DNA of 64,000 bases from Streptomyces spororaveus (GCF_016755875.1 NZ_BNED01000005.1:7267501-7331500); one strand, 5' to 3'; shown: positions 26,739 through 36,639, numbered from the stretch's first letter. The notes: a model not told the origin generated them from the sequence alone. A program made the numbers and translations.

Positions 26739-26809
26739 CAGGCGGCCGCCGGGCCGTCGATCGCCGGCAGGCCGCCGGCGGCGCCCACGGGGGCCGACTC
26801 TTCGCTCAT
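26738..26809 (-). CDS. 23-residue peptide ORF preceding the ParE-like gene
   Basis: The ORF has GGGAG five bases before its ATG and ends in a one-base overlap with the ParE-like gene. The product starts MSEESAPVGAAGGLPAIDG and is Ala/Pro/Gly rich with no fold visible. It may be a leader that couples translation or a very short antitoxin-like peptide. Confidence 0.5.
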   Translation of the reverse strand: MSEESAPVGAAGGLPAIDGPAAA

Positions 26810-27028
26810 CTGGGCTCCCGAGGCGCGAACTGGCGTGTCCCCCTCACGGTATAACCCCGTCCGCGCGCGGGGATCCGCTCCGGAGAATCCGGTCGCGCCC
26901 GAACGCTCCGCATGCGTGCGTACGGCCCACCCGGTAGCGTCGAGAGCGAGCGTTCCGTCCGAACCTCCGAACCGCTGCCGCGCCCGGCCCTGGGGCCGCC
27001 GCCGATTTCGGCAGAGGAACGAGTTCAC
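26810..27028. promoter_or_regulatory. Divergent intergenic region before secreted peptidases
   Basis: 219 bp with no gene. It must hold promoters for the ParE-like pair and for the first peptidase. A GAGGAAC ribosome site precedes the ATG at 27029. I see no clear promoter motif. Confidence 0.35.
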
Positions 27029-28594
27029 ATGCCGAAGCGCACGATCCACGCGGCGACCACCGCGGCCGCACTGGTCTGTCTGTCGGTGTTCGGTACGACG
27101 ACGGGCAGCGCCGCCTCGCCGCTCGCCCCCTTCGCCGGTCCCGGCCCCGGTCCGGGCCCCAGTGGCGCGCCGCGGTTCGTGTCCGGCCCGTGCCCCCGGC
27201 CGCCCGAGCCGATCGAGGCACTGAAGAGCGCGAAGTGCGGCTTCCTGAAGGTCCCCGAGAACCGTGCCCGCCCCGGAGGCCGGACCATCGACCTGGCCGT
27301 GGCCGTCATCCCGGCCGTCCACCCGGCGAAACCGGCACAGGACCCCGTCGTGTTCATGGCCGGCGGCCCCGGCGGCGACACCTTCGACGACATCCCCTTC
27401 CTCGTCGAATCCGGCCTGAACAAGGACCGCGAACTCATCGTCATGGCCCAGCGCGGCAACCTCTACGACCGGCCGAACCTCGCCTGCCCCGAGATCGACC
27501 GCGCCAACGGCAAGGCCGTCGGCCTGCGCTACGGCGCACAGCCGGCGGAACAGCTCATGCTGAAGGCCGTGCAGGAGTGCCGGGACCGGCTGACGGCCGA
27601 CGGCGTCGACCTGAGCGCCTACAACACCACCGAGAACGCCGCCGACTTCGCCGACCTGCGCACGGCCCTCGACATCCCGCGGTGGAACGTCTACGGGTAC
27701 TCCTACGGCAGCGACCTGGCCCTCACCTACCTGCGCCTGCACCCCCAGGGGATCCGGGCGATGGCGATCGACTCGATCACACCTCCCCGGGAAGCGGTCC
27801 TGCCGTGGGGCTGGAGCAGCGCCGCCGAGGGGATCGACACCATCTTCGCCGCGTGTGCGGCACAGCCCGCCTGCAAGAGCCGCTACCCGGACCTCCACCG
27901 CACACTGACGCAGCAGGTACGCAAGCTGGAAGCGCACCCCCTGACGCTCAACGTCCCGCCGCCGGGCGGAGGAAAGCCGGTCAAGGTCGTCCTCGACGGA
28001 GGCGCTCTGCTGGACCTGATCGTCGGCTTCAACGTCCGGCCCGAGAACATCCCGGCGGCGCTCGACGAACTGAGCAACGGCAATCCGGAGCGCTTCGCGC
28101 AGGCCCGCGCGGCCGGCTCGGTCCAGAACGTCGGCGCGTTCGCGCACGGCCTGACGGAGTCGGTGGCGTGCAGCGAGTGGGCGCCGGGGTACTCGGAAGC
28201 CGATGTGCTGAAGGCGGGGCGCGAGGCCTTCCCCGGCTGGCCGGACACGGTCCTGGCCCAGGTGCCCCAACTCCCCTTCCAGTACGACGTGTGCCGGATC
28301 TGGAACGTCCCGGACCGTTCCTCCGTCCAGCGTGTGGCCACGGTCAGCCCGGTGCCCGCGCTCGTCCTGTCCGGCACCTTCGACGCGAAGACCGGGGCGA
28401 GTTGGGCGCGGGGCGTGGCACGCGACCTGTCCCGGTCGACCTCCGTGCTGATCCCCGGAATCGGGCACTGGGTGGTCCCGCAGTCCCCCTGCGCACAGCA
28501 GGTGCTGGCCTCGTTCTTCGCCCACCCCACCGCACCCGACACCGGCTGCGTGGACGACCTCGAACCCAAACCGTTCACGATCACCCCGAAATGA
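27029..28594 (+). CDS. Secreted alpha/beta hydrolase, TAP-like peptidase (copy 1)
   Basis: 521 residues. The first about 30 residues form a Sec signal peptide with a cleavage site near GSAASP. GYSYGSDLAL is the nucleophile elbow with Ser. The Asp in LSGTFDAKTG and the His in GIGHWVVPQ complete the catalytic triad. The C-terminus matches the tripeptidyl aminopeptidase-like cap domain. It is probably an extracellular peptidase. The next gene is a close paralogue with the same layout, so the pair arose by tandem duplication. Confidence 0.82.
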   Translation: MPKRTIHAATTAAALVCLSVFGTTTGSAASPLAPFAGPGPGPGPSGAPRFVSGPCPRPPEPIEALKSAKCGFLKVPENRARPGGRTIDLAVAVIPAVHPAKPAQDPVVFMAGGPGGDTFDDIPFLVESGLNKDRELIVMAQRGNLYDRPNLACPEIDRANGKAVGLRYGAQPAEQLMLKAVQECRDRLTADGVDLSAYNTTENAADFADLRTALDIPRWNVYGYSYGSDLALTYLRLHPQGIRAMAIDSITPPREAVLPWGWSSAAEGIDTIFAACAAQPACKSRYPDLHRTLTQQVRKLEAHPLTLNVPPPGGGKPVKVVLDGGALLDLIVGFNVRPENIPAALDELSNGNPERFAQARAAGSVQNVGAFAHGLTESVACSEWAPGYSEADVLKAGREAFPGWPDTVLAQVPQLPFQYDVCRIWNVPDRSSVQRVATVSPVPALVLSGTFDAKTGASWARGVARDLSRSTSVLIPGIGHWVVPQSPCAQQVLASFFAHPTAPDTGCVDDLEPKPFTITPK

Positions 28595-28606
28595 CGGGGA
28601 GGGCAG

Positions 28607-30220
28607 ATGGCACCGCACCCAGCGCCCCGCCGGCGCCGCACGGCACGACGACTCCTGGCCACGTCGGCCGGCATGGTGACCGGGATCCTCGTCACCGGCC
28701 TGCTCGCCGCACCCGCCCAGGCGCAGTCCCGCACCGGAACGAGCCCCGGCCCCGACGCGCCGATCGGCACGGTCGCGCGGACGGTGGGCGACGCCCGCTT
28801 CGAACCGGGACCCTGCCCGAAGACACCGGAACCGGTCGAGGCCCTCGACGGGGCCCGCTGCGGAACGCTCACCGTGCCCGAGAACCGCGCCGGAGCGAGC
28901 GGCCGGACGATCCGACTCGGTGTCGCGATCGTCCCCGCCGCGACCGGCAAGCCGACGTCCGACCCCATCGTGTGGCTCGCGGGCGGCCCCGGCGACGACG
29001 CGGTGGGGGAGGCGAAGATGGCGATCGACGGCGGGCTGAACCGCGACCGTGACGTGATCTTCATGTCCCAGCGCGGAACGTACTCGGCCGACCCGGATCT
29101 CCTCTGCCCCGAGATCGACGAGTTCAACGCGCGCTCCGTCGGCCTCGAGTACGACGCTCCGTCCACCGGACGCCTGCACGTCGAGGCCACGAAGGCCTGC
29201 CGCGAGAAGCTGGCGGGCCGCGGCATCGACCTCTCCGCCTACAACGACACCGAGAGCGCCGCCGACTACGAAGACCTGCGCAAGGCGCTCGGCATCGACA
29301 AGTGGAACCTGTACGGGATCTCCTACGGCACCCACCTGGCACTGGTCTACATGCGCCTGCACCCCGAGGGACTCCGCTCGGTCGGCATCGACGGCATACT
29401 GCCACCGTCGAAGGCCGGTTCGGCCTCGACCTGGAGCAGCGCCCGCCAGGGCTTCGACGGCCTGTTCAAGGCCTGCGCGGCGCAGCCGGCGTGCAACAAG
29501 CGCTACCCGAACCTGTCGGCCACCTTCGACCGGCTCGTCCGCGACCTCGAAGCCAAGCCGGTCACCACCACCGTCACCGTCCCCGGCAGCGACAAGCCGG
29601 TGAAGGTCGTCCTGGACGGCGGAGCCCTGGTCAACTGGATGACCTCCGCCACCCACGTGGCGCCCCAGGTACCCGCCGCGCTCGACGAGCTGGCGCACGG
29701 CAGGCCGCAGCGGATCGCGCAGCAGTGGGCGGGCGGCAAACTCAGCCCGCAGGCCATGGGGAGGGTCGCGCACGGCCTCGTCTACGGCGTCTTCTGCAGC
29801 GAGTGGACACCGTACGAGAGCGAGGACGCGGCGCTCCGGGCCGGCCGGGCGGCCTTCCCGTCCTTCCCCCGCTCGGTACAGGCCCAGGCTCCCCAGCTCG
29901 CCTTCCTCCACCCGGACTGCGACGCCTGGAACGTACCCGCGGCGGCGCCCTCGATCCGGGACGCCACCCGCGGTGACATCCCCACCCTCGCCCTGTCGGG
30001 CGGCTTCGACTCCCAGACCGGGGCGGACAACGGACCGTACGTCGCCCGTACGCTCGACAACGCCAAGGTCGTCACCGTCCCGTACGAGCCGCACGTGGTG
30101 TTCGCCACCTCGAAGTGCGCCCAGGAGATCGCGGTCTCGTTCTTCGACGACCCGGCCGCGCCGAAGACCGAATGCCTGAAGAGCCTCAAGGCACCCGAGT
30201 TCGAGATCGGTCCCTCCTGA
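28607..30220 (+). CDS. Secreted alpha/beta hydrolase, TAP-like peptidase (copy 2)
   Basis: 537 residues, starting 12 bases after copy 1. A signal peptide with twin Arg near RRRRTARR and a cleavage site near APAQAQS suggests export, perhaps by the Tat pathway. The elbow is GISYGTHLAL, with Asp in SGGFDSQTG and His in YEPHVVF. It shares long stretches with copy 1, including NDTESAADYEDLR against NTTENAADFADLR. The two probably have related but diverged substrates. Confidence 0.82.
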   Translation: MAPHPAPRRRRTARRLLATSAGMVTGILVTGLLAAPAQAQSRTGTSPGPDAPIGTVARTVGDARFEPGPCPKTPEPVEALDGARCGTLTVPENRAGASGRTIRLGVAIVPAATGKPTSDPIVWLAGGPGDDAVGEAKMAIDGGLNRDRDVIFMSQRGTYSADPDLLCPEIDEFNARSVGLEYDAPSTGRLHVEATKACREKLAGRGIDLSAYNDTESAADYEDLRKALGIDKWNLYGISYGTHLALVYMRLHPEGLRSVGIDGILPPSKAGSASTWSSARQGFDGLFKACAAQPACNKRYPNLSATFDRLVRDLEAKPVTTTVTVPGSDKPVKVVLDGGALVNWMTSATHVAPQVPAALDELAHGRPQRIAQQWAGGKLSPQAMGRVAHGLVYGVFCSEWTPYESEDAALRAGRAAFPSFPRSVQAQAPQLAFLHPDCDAWNVPAAAPSIRDATRGDIPTLALSGGFDSQTGADNGPYVARTLDNAKVVTVPYEPHVVFATSKCAQEIAVSFFDDPAAPKTECLKSLKAPEFEIGPS

Positions 30221-30322
30221 GACCGGCATCCCCCGTCCGGCCTGCTGATTCACCGCTGTGGAGGCCTCCGCGAGCAGCGGCTAGGGTGAGGTGAGCAGGC
30301 TGTGGGAGAGCCGGGAGCCGTG

Positions 30323-31150
30323 ATGCGCGGACACCGTCCCGAGCGGCCCGACAACGTGCAGGAACTCCTCGTCGCTCTCGGGCAGCTCGTCGATCAGGCC
30401 CTGGACCGGATCGAGTACCAGCGGGCCAGGGTCGAGCTGGCCGTGGCCCTGCAGCGCCACATGCTCCCACCCGGCCTGCCGCGGCTGCCCGGGCTGCATC
30501 TCGCCGCCAGGTACGCGCCCTCCCGGGGCGGTCTGGAGGTGGGCGGTGACTGGTACGACGCCTTCGTCATGCACGACGGGTCACTGGGGTTCACGGTCGG
30601 CGACGTGCAGGGTCACGACGTGGAGGCCATCGCCTTCATGGGCCAGGTGCGCACCAGCCTGCGCGCCCTCGCGCAGACGACGAGCGACACCCGGGAGATT
30701 CTGGGCCGCGCCAACGATCTGCTGATCGCCATGGGGGCCGGCCTCTTCGCGACCTGCTGTTTCCTTCGCTTCGACCCGGTCAGCCGGGACCTGACGGTCT
30801 CCAGGGCCGGCCACGTCCCGATGGTCTGGGCCACGGCCGGTGGCCGTCACGGCATCGCCCTCGACCGCGGCGGGCCGCCGCTCGGCATCGTGTCGGGCGA
30901 GCAGTACCCGGTGACCCACCGGCGGCTGACGGAGGCAGGGGTGCTCGTCCTGCTCACCGACGGCGTGGTGGAGGGCCCGCACTACCCGATGGAGTCCGGT
31001 CTGGCCGAAGTGGCCAGACTGGTGCGCGCCGGATTCGACGCCGACCCCGACGTCCTGGCCTCCGCCGTCGTCAAGGTGGCCGACCTGACGGGACACCGCG
31101 ACGATGCCGCGGTCCTCGTCGTCCGCTACGACGGTCCGCCGGAGGCCTGA
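30323..31150 (+). CDS. PP2C-family serine/threonine phosphatase (SpoIIE/RsbU-like)
   Basis: 275 residues from the ATG at 30323, with GGGAG five bases upstream; a GTG at 30302 is less likely. Residues about 30-50 form a helix, then ELAVALQRHMLPP leads into the SpoIIE domain. GGDWYDAF, GDVQGHDVEAIAFM, LTDGVVEG and HRDDAAVLVV carry the metal-binding Asp residues. There is no sensor domain, so control must be from outside. In Streptomyces such proteins usually dephosphorylate anti-anti-sigma factors. Confidence 0.85.
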   Translation: MRGHRPERPDNVQELLVALGQLVDQALDRIEYQRARVELAVALQRHMLPPGLPRLPGLHLAARYAPSRGGLEVGGDWYDAFVMHDGSLGFTVGDVQGHDVEAIAFMGQVRTSLRALAQTTSDTREILGRANDLLIAMGAGLFATCCFLRFDPVSRDLTVSRAGHVPMVWATAGGRHGIALDRGGPPLGIVSGEQYPVTHRRLTEAGVLVLLTDGVVEGPHYPMESGLAEVARLVRAGFDADPDVLASAVVKVADLTGHRDDAAVLVVRYDGPPEA

Positions 31151-31204
31151 CCGGCGCAGGTCACTGGGGTAGCGAGGGGCGTGATCTGAGCGCAGACTGC
31201 TGTC

Positions 31205-32191
31205 GTGGGCAGCGCGGAGATGGGTCGTCGTCTCGGGTCCACGACGCTGCGCGTCCTGGCGGTCGCCGCCGTCTACTACGGGGCCGCACAGATCGGCCTC
31301 CTGCAACAGCTGGTGCGCGACCAGGTCACCCCGCTGTGGCCGCCGACCGGCGTCGCGCTCGCCGGACTGCTCCTGATGGGGTTGCGCGTCTGGCCGGGCA
31401 TCGCCCTGGGCGCGTTCCTGGTCAACGTGTCCCTCGGGCCGTCGCTGCTCTCCGTCCTGGCCATCACCGCGGGCAACACCCTCGCGCCGGTCTGCGCCTG
31501 CCTGATGCTGCGCAGAGCCGGCTTCCGGAACGAGCTGGACCGCCTGCGCGACGTACTGGCACTGGTCTTCCTCGGCGCGCTCGCCGGGATGTCGATCAGT
31601 GCGACCATCGGCAGCGGCGTACTGGTCCTCTCCGGAGCACTGGACGCGGGCGACTTCTGGCCGACGTGGTCGGTGTGGTGGGCCGGTGACGCGATGGGCA
31701 TCCTTGTCGTCACCCCCTTCCTGCTCGTGCTGCGCAACGCCCGATGGCCGTCGCGCGCCGGACCCGGCCGCTGGCCGGAGGCGGTGGCGCTGGCCCTCGG
31801 CACCGTCTCCGTCACGCTCCTCGCGACGCGCACGCGCGACACGAACCTGCTCTTCCTCGTCTCGCCGTTCCTGATCTGGGCGGCCTTCCGGTTCCGGCTG
31901 GCGGGCGCGGCGCCGTGCGCGCTCGCCGTGTCGACGCTGGCGGTCCTGGCAGCCGACGGCGACCAGGGCCCGTTCGTCGGCAAGGACGTCTTCGCCAACA
32001 TGGTCACGCTGCAGGCCTTCAACGGCACGACCGCGCTGACGGCCCTGCTCATCGCGGCCGTCATCACCGAACGCGACAGGACGTACGAGGAGATCAAACG
32101 GGTCTGCGCGCGGCTCTCGGTGGTGGTGTCCCGGATGGAGCCGCGACCCGATGCGGACGGGTACCCGCCCGGGACCCGTCCGCCGCCATGA
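31205..32191 (+). CDS. MASE1-domain membrane protein
   Basis: 328 residues from GTG, with eight or more hydrophobic segments and motifs of MASE1 sensors: VTPLWPPTGVALAGLLLMG, then GNTLAPV, and WSVWWAGDAMGILVVTPFLL. Usually MASE1 is followed by a kinase or cyclase domain, but here only about 40 residues follow. The protein could be a signal-input partner for the phosphatase gene just upstream (55 bp gap). Confidence 0.75.
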   Translation: MGSAEMGRRLGSTTLRVLAVAAVYYGAAQIGLLQQLVRDQVTPLWPPTGVALAGLLLMGLRVWPGIALGAFLVNVSLGPSLLSVLAITAGNTLAPVCACLMLRRAGFRNELDRLRDVLALVFLGALAGMSISATIGSGVLVLSGALDAGDFWPTWSVWWAGDAMGILVVTPFLLVLRNARWPSRAGPGRWPEAVALALGTVSVTLLATRTRDTNLLFLVSPFLIWAAFRFRLAGAAPCALAVSTLAVLAADGDQGPFVGKDVFANMVTLQAFNGTTALTALLIAAVITERDRTYEEIKRVCARLSVVVSRMEPRPDADGYPPGTRPPP

Positions 32192-32392
32192 CACCCCGGT
32201 GGAGCGGCGGCGTCGGCCGCGTCCCCGAACGGGACACCGCGCGCCGGAGGTTCACCGCCACGGGCGGCGGTGGTGGGCGACCTCGCCGCGCGGGCCCCAT
32301 GCGGAGCGCCCATGCTGAGAAGGAGGGCGCCGTCGTCCTGAGCCCTGTCCTTCCCGAAGGCCGACGCAGGCGCCTGAGAGGAGGAGGAAGTC
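32192..32392. other. Intergenic region, no gene seen
   Basis: 201 bp. The only clear element is the GAGGAGGAAG ribosome site before the small secreted protein. Confidence 0.4.
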
Positions 32393-32599
32393 ATGCGCAT
32401 GCGAAGAATCCTGGGACTGGCCCTGGCCGCGGCGACCCTGGCAGGCATGAGCGCCGTCGGCGCGGTCAGCGCCGGGGCCGCCTCGTCTCCGAACATCACC
32501 AGAGACGAGTGCACGGCCGCCGGCGGACAGGTCACCGCACGCCCCTACGCCGGCTATCTCTGCACGCTGCCTGACGGAACCACGCAGGCGGTCACCTGA
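32393..32599 (+). CDS. Small secreted protein
   Basis: 68 residues with a strong ribosome site (GAGGAGGAAGTC). The first about 29 residues are a signal peptide ending near AGAAS. The mature part is about 39 residues with two Cys, DECTAAGG and GYLCTLPDG, which could form one disulfide. I do not recognise the family. Confidence 0.7.
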   Translation: MRMRRILGLALAAATLAGMSAVGAVSAGAASSPNITRDECTAAGGQVTARPYAGYLCTLPDGTTQAVT

Positions 32600-32885
32600 C
32601 CGCTCCCTGATCCGCCCTGACCGACAAGACACCCCCTAGCAGCACCGCGTCACCGCACAACCTACGAGCCGACCGGCACGTTCCACCGCTGGTCGGCTCC
32701 GCCGTGCGTGCCGACGCCTCCGGGGAGGACTCCGTCGTTCGGCCCATCAAGGGCACCGGCCGCGACGCCGAAAAGGATCAGGCGGAGCCGCCCCACCCCC
32801 GCGTTCCGGTACACCTCCGTGCCCCTCGGCCGCCCTGACGACGGCGGTCCCGTACCCCGGCCGCCAGGCCCGGAGGAGATCCCGC
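32600..32885. other. Intergenic region with terminator
   Basis: 286 bp without a gene. It holds a hairpin, listed separately, and a GGAGGAG ribosome site next to the following start. Confidence 0.4.
32666..32699 (+). terminator. Likely terminator after the small secreted protein
   Basis: GAGCCGACC and GGTCGGCTC form a perfect 9-bp stem with a 16-nt loop, about 70 bases after the stop. There is no T-tract, as is common in this organism. Confidence 0.5.
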
Positions 32886-34361
32886 ATGCGCGTCTTCCTG
32901 CCCCTGACCGCCGTCACCACCGCCGCGCTCCTGCTCGTCACGGTCACCGGCGCGACCCCCGCCGCAGCCGACCGGAACCCCGGCGGCGCATCGCTGATCA
33001 AGGTGTCCGACGGCGACCCGTACGCGGACTGCACCATCGGCGCGAGGTCCCCCGACAGCGTCGTCTACCCGGGCACCGAGGTCGAGCCGTACCTGTCCGT
33101 CGACCCGCGCGACCCGAAACGCGTGGTCACCGCCTACCAGCAGGACCGCTGGAGCGACGGCGCCGCCCGCGGCCTGGTGGCCTCCTGGACCACCGACGGC
33201 CACACCTTCCACCGGAGCACGCTGCCCTTCAGCCTGTGCGCCCCCGGCGGCGCGGACTACGAACGGGCCACCGACCCCTGGGTGAGCACCGGACCGGACG
33301 GCACCGTCTACGCGAGCGGGGAAGGCGTCGACTTCACCAAGAGCACGCGCACCGCCCTCCTGGCCGCCACGTCCCGCGACGGCGGCCGCACCTGGCAGAA
33401 CCTCACCACCACGCACGTCGACGAGTTGCCGTTCTTCAACGACAAGCCCTCGGTCACCGCCGACCCGATCCGCGAAGGCACCGCCTACCAGGTCTGGAAC
33501 CGCCTCGACAACGATCCGCCCGGCCCCAGCTCCCTCGACGGTCCCGGCTACATCTCCCTCACCCGCGACGGCGGCCGCACCTGGAGCGGGGCCCGGCGCT
33601 TCGTCGACACCGCCTCCGTGCCCAACACCCAGACCATCGGCCATGTGATCGTCGTCGACAAGCGCACCGGCACCCTGTACGACTTCTACGACCGGATCAC
33701 CTACTCCGACGACCTGAGCACCGTCACGGAGGCCCACTACGAGGTGGTCACCTCCACCGACGCCGGAGAGACCTGGAGCGGCCCGGCCACCGTGGCCCGC
33801 GACACCTCCGTACCCGAGGTCGACCCGAACGACCCCACCAAACTGCTGCGTGCCGGGTCCACCCTGCCCAGCCCGGCCGTCGACCCGAAGACGGGCACGC
33901 TGTACATGGCCTACGAGGGCGCGGACTTCTCCGGCGGCCGGTTCGACTCCGTCCAGCTCGTGCGTTCCACCGACGGCGGACGTACCTGGGGGACCCCCGA
34001 GCTGATCAGCCCGCAGGACGTGCCGGCCTTCTCCCCGGCGATCGCGGTCGACGAGCGGGGCACGGTCGCGCTCACCTACTACGACCTGCGCTTCCTCCAG
34101 CCCGGTGACACCACCACCCTGCCCACCGCCTACCAGCTGGCCACCCTGCCGCACGGAAACCCGGAGCTGCGGACCGAACGGCGGATCTCACGGGTCTTCG
34201 ACTGGCTGCAGGCGCCGTTCGCCGGGGGCTACTTCCTCGGCGACTACCAAGGCCTGGTCGCGGACGGCAAGGGGGTGCGGGCGGTGCTCACCGAGACCAA
34301 CTCCGGCGCACCACAGAACCGTACGGACGTGTACACCGGCAGTTTCCGCACCACCCGGTGA
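32886..34361 (+). CDS. Secreted BNR-repeat glycosidase/sialidase-like protein
   Basis: 491 residues with a signal peptide ending near PAAAD. At least four Asp-box motifs follow, SRDGGRTW, TRDGGRTW, STDAGETW and STDGGRTW, spaced as blades of a beta-propeller. This is the hallmark of BNR/sialidase-like proteins. The catalytic Arg triad of true sialidases is not obvious, so it may bind sugar rather than cut it. Function is therefore only partly supported. Confidence 0.75.
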   Translation: MRVFLPLTAVTTAALLLVTVTGATPAAADRNPGGASLIKVSDGDPYADCTIGARSPDSVVYPGTEVEPYLSVDPRDPKRVVTAYQQDRWSDGAARGLVASWTTDGHTFHRSTLPFSLCAPGGADYERATDPWVSTGPDGTVYASGEGVDFTKSTRTALLAATSRDGGRTWQNLTTTHVDELPFFNDKPSVTADPIREGTAYQVWNRLDNDPPGPSSLDGPGYISLTRDGGRTWSGARRFVDTASVPNTQTIGHVIVVDKRTGTLYDFYDRITYSDDLSTVTEAHYEVVTSTDAGETWSGPATVARDTSVPEVDPNDPTKLLRAGSTLPSPAVDPKTGTLYMAYEGADFSGGRFDSVQLVRSTDGGRTWGTPELISPQDVPAFSPAIAVDERGTVALTYYDLRFLQPGDTTTLPTAYQLATLPHGNPELRTERRISRVFDWLQAPFAGGYFLGDYQGLVADGKGVRAVLTETNSGAPQNRTDVYTGSFRTTR

Positions 34362-34587
34362 GCGACGCGGCCGCCCTCTCCCCTGAGAGGGCCCGCGCTG
34401 GACCTGTGGCACGGTCACCCGCCCCGCTCCTTCGTCGCGGGGCTCGCTCCCGTACTCCCCCGGGAGTAGCCCCCGCGGTCCACCGCCCCCGGCAGTACCC
34501 CCCAAGTCGGCCGTCAGCACGACGAATCGGCCTTCCGGCGGCGGGAATCTGGGATCGACCCCATGAGGACCGTCGAAGGGAGGCCCG
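34362..34587. other. Regulatory gap before the MMPL operon
   Basis: 226 bp without a gene. It contains a palindrome that could be an operator, listed separately. Confidence 0.4.
34453..34468. promoter_or_regulatory. Palindromic operator candidate upstream of the MMPL gene
   Basis: TACTCCC-CC-GGGAGTA is a perfect 7-bp inverted repeat with a two-base centre, about 120 bases before the MMPL start. A NarL-type regulator is encoded downstream in the same direction. Confidence 0.5.
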
Positions 34588-36639
34588 ATGCAGGGCCGTA
34601 AGAGGACCGTCGGCTGGGGGGTGCTGGCCCTGTGGGTGATCGTGATCGCCCTCGCCGCACCCCTCGCCGGAAAGCTCGGCGACGTACAGCGCGACCGCGC
34701 CGTCGACTACCTGCCCGCGAGCGCCGACTCGACCCAGGTCGCGAAGATCACCGAGCAGATGCCGGGCGGGGAGTCCACCGACCTCGTGCTGGTCTACCAC
34801 CGAGACGGCGGACTCACCCCCGAGGACAAGGCGACCGCCGCCTGGGAAGTGCGGCAGGTCGCCGCCGAACACCCGCTCACCTCGCCGCCGCAGGCCGTTC
34901 CCTCCGAGGACGGCAGCACGCTCCTGTACGCCGTGTCCAGCACGGAGCCCGGTACGGACGAGGCGGCCCGGGACGCCTTCGTCCACGACGTCCGCGAGAC
35001 CGTGAGCGGAGAGGTGGGCGGACCCGGCGCGCTCGCCACGGACGCGAGCGAGGTCTACAACTCCCTCGACGGGCCGCTCCTCTACACGACCGTCGCCGTG
35101 GTCGCCGTCCTGCTGATCGTCATCTACCGCAGTCCCTTCCTCTGGCTCGTCCCGCTGGTCGTCGCCGGAACCGCCGACTACCTCTCCATGGCCGTCACCT
35201 ACGCCCTCCACCAGGGCTTCGACATCAGCGTCTCCGGCCAGAGCACGGGCGTCATGACCATCCTCGTCTTCGGCGCGGGCACCGACTACGCACTCCTGCT
35301 CGTCTCCCGCTACCGCGAGGAACTGCGCCGCGCGCCGCGCCCGTACGACGCGATGGCGGCAGCCCTGCGCGGCTGCGGACCCGCCGTACTCGCCTCCTCC
35401 GGGACCGTCGCCCTCGGCATGCTGTGCCTGCTCGCCGCCGACATGAACAGCAGCCGGGGGATGGGCCCCACCGCCGCCGTCGGTGTGCTGTGCGCACTCG
35501 TCGCGATGATGACGCTCCTCCCCGCACTGCTCGTCGTCCTCGGCCGACGGGTGTTCTGGCCCCTGATCCCGGCGTACGGGAGCGAGCCGAAGGCCGCGCG
35601 CCGCTCCCTCTTCGCCGCCATGGGCTCCTCGGCAGGCCGGCGGCCCCTCGCCGTCCTCGTCGCCGGCGCCGCGGCCCTGGCCGCCCTCGCGCTCGGCACG
35701 CTGAACCTGCCCGGGGCCCTCAAGCAGGAGGACTCCTTCAGCTCCACCCCGGAGGCGGTCGCCGCGATGAAGACGCTGGCCGCCGCGTACCCGCGGGCGG
35801 GTACCCAGCCCATCACCGTCGTCGCCCCGACACCCGCCTCCTCCCGGGCGCTGGAGACCGCCCGCGCCACGGAGGGCGTCACGAAGGCCGAGGCGGGCCG
35901 CAGCGGGCAGGGGTGGACGGAGATCACGGTCGTCGCCGCGTACCCGCCGCAGACACCGGCCGAGACCGCGACCATCAGAGAGCTGCGCTCCGCGCTCGGT
36001 GACGGCGTGTACGTCGGCGGGCCCAGCGCGGAACGGCTCGACATGGCCGACACCAGCACCCGCGACCGGAACATCGTCGTCCCGCTCGCCGTCGTCGTCG
36101 TCCTGCTCGTCCTGATCGCACTGCTGCGGAGCATCGTCGCCCCCCTGATCCTGGTCGCCGCGGTCGTCGCCGTCTGGGGCGCGTCCCTCGGCATCGGCGG
36201 TCTCCTCTTCGAGTCCCTCTTCGCCTTCGAGGGAACCGACCCGGGCCTGGCCCTGCTCTCCTTCGTCTTCCTCGTCGCGCTCGGCGTCGACTACGGCATC
36301 TTCCTCATGCACCGGATGCGCGAGGAGTGCCTGGGCGGCGCGGAACCGGGAGCCGCGGCGCTGACCGCCCTGCGGACGACCGGCGGGGTCATCGCCTCGG
36401 CGGGACTCGTCCTCGCCGCCACCTTCGCGGTCCTCGTCAACATGCCCATGGTGCAACTGGCCGAACTCGGCTTCGTGATCGCGGTCGGCGTCCTGCTCGA
36501 CACCTTCCTGGTACGCACCTACCTCGTCACCAGCGCGAGCGTGCTGCTGGGGCGCAAGGTCTGGTGGCCGGGGCCGTTGGCCGGGAAGCCCGTACCGACG
36601 GCCGGTTCGGACACCGGGCGGGAGCGCGTACGGGTCTGA
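34588..36639 (+). CDS. MMPL-family exporter
   Basis: 683 residues with about 11-12 membrane segments in two homologous halves. Motif GAGTDYALLLVSRYREEL in the first half and GVDYGIFLMHRMREE in the second are the Asp/Tyr-containing family signatures that carry proton flow. It starts with GGGAGG upstream. MMPL proteins export lipids or antibiotics. The kinase and regulator that follow probably control it. Confidence 0.87.
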   Translation: MQGRKRTVGWGVLALWVIVIALAAPLAGKLGDVQRDRAVDYLPASADSTQVAKITEQMPGGESTDLVLVYHRDGGLTPEDKATAAWEVRQVAAEHPLTSPPQAVPSEDGSTLLYAVSSTEPGTDEAARDAFVHDVRETVSGEVGGPGALATDASEVYNSLDGPLLYTTVAVVAVLLIVIYRSPFLWLVPLVVAGTADYLSMAVTYALHQGFDISVSGQSTGVMTILVFGAGTDYALLLVSRYREELRRAPRPYDAMAAALRGCGPAVLASSGTVALGMLCLLAADMNSSRGMGPTAAVGVLCALVAMMTLLPALLVVLGRRVFWPLIPAYGSEPKAARRSLFAAMGSSAGRRPLAVLVAGAAALAALALGTLNLPGALKQEDSFSSTPEAVAAMKTLAAAYPRAGTQPITVVAPTPASSRALETARATEGVTKAEAGRSGQGWTEITVVAAYPPQTPAETATIRELRSALGDGVYVGGPSAERLDMADTSTRDRNIVVPLAVVVVLLVLIALLRSIVAPLILVAAVVAVWGASLGIGGLLFESLFAFEGTDPGLALLSFVFLVALGVDYGIFLMHRMREECLGGAEPGAAALTALRTTGGVIASAGLVLAATFAVLVNMPMVQLAELGFVIAVGVLLDTFLVRTYLVTSASVLLGRKVWWPGPLAGKPVPTAGSDTGRERVRV

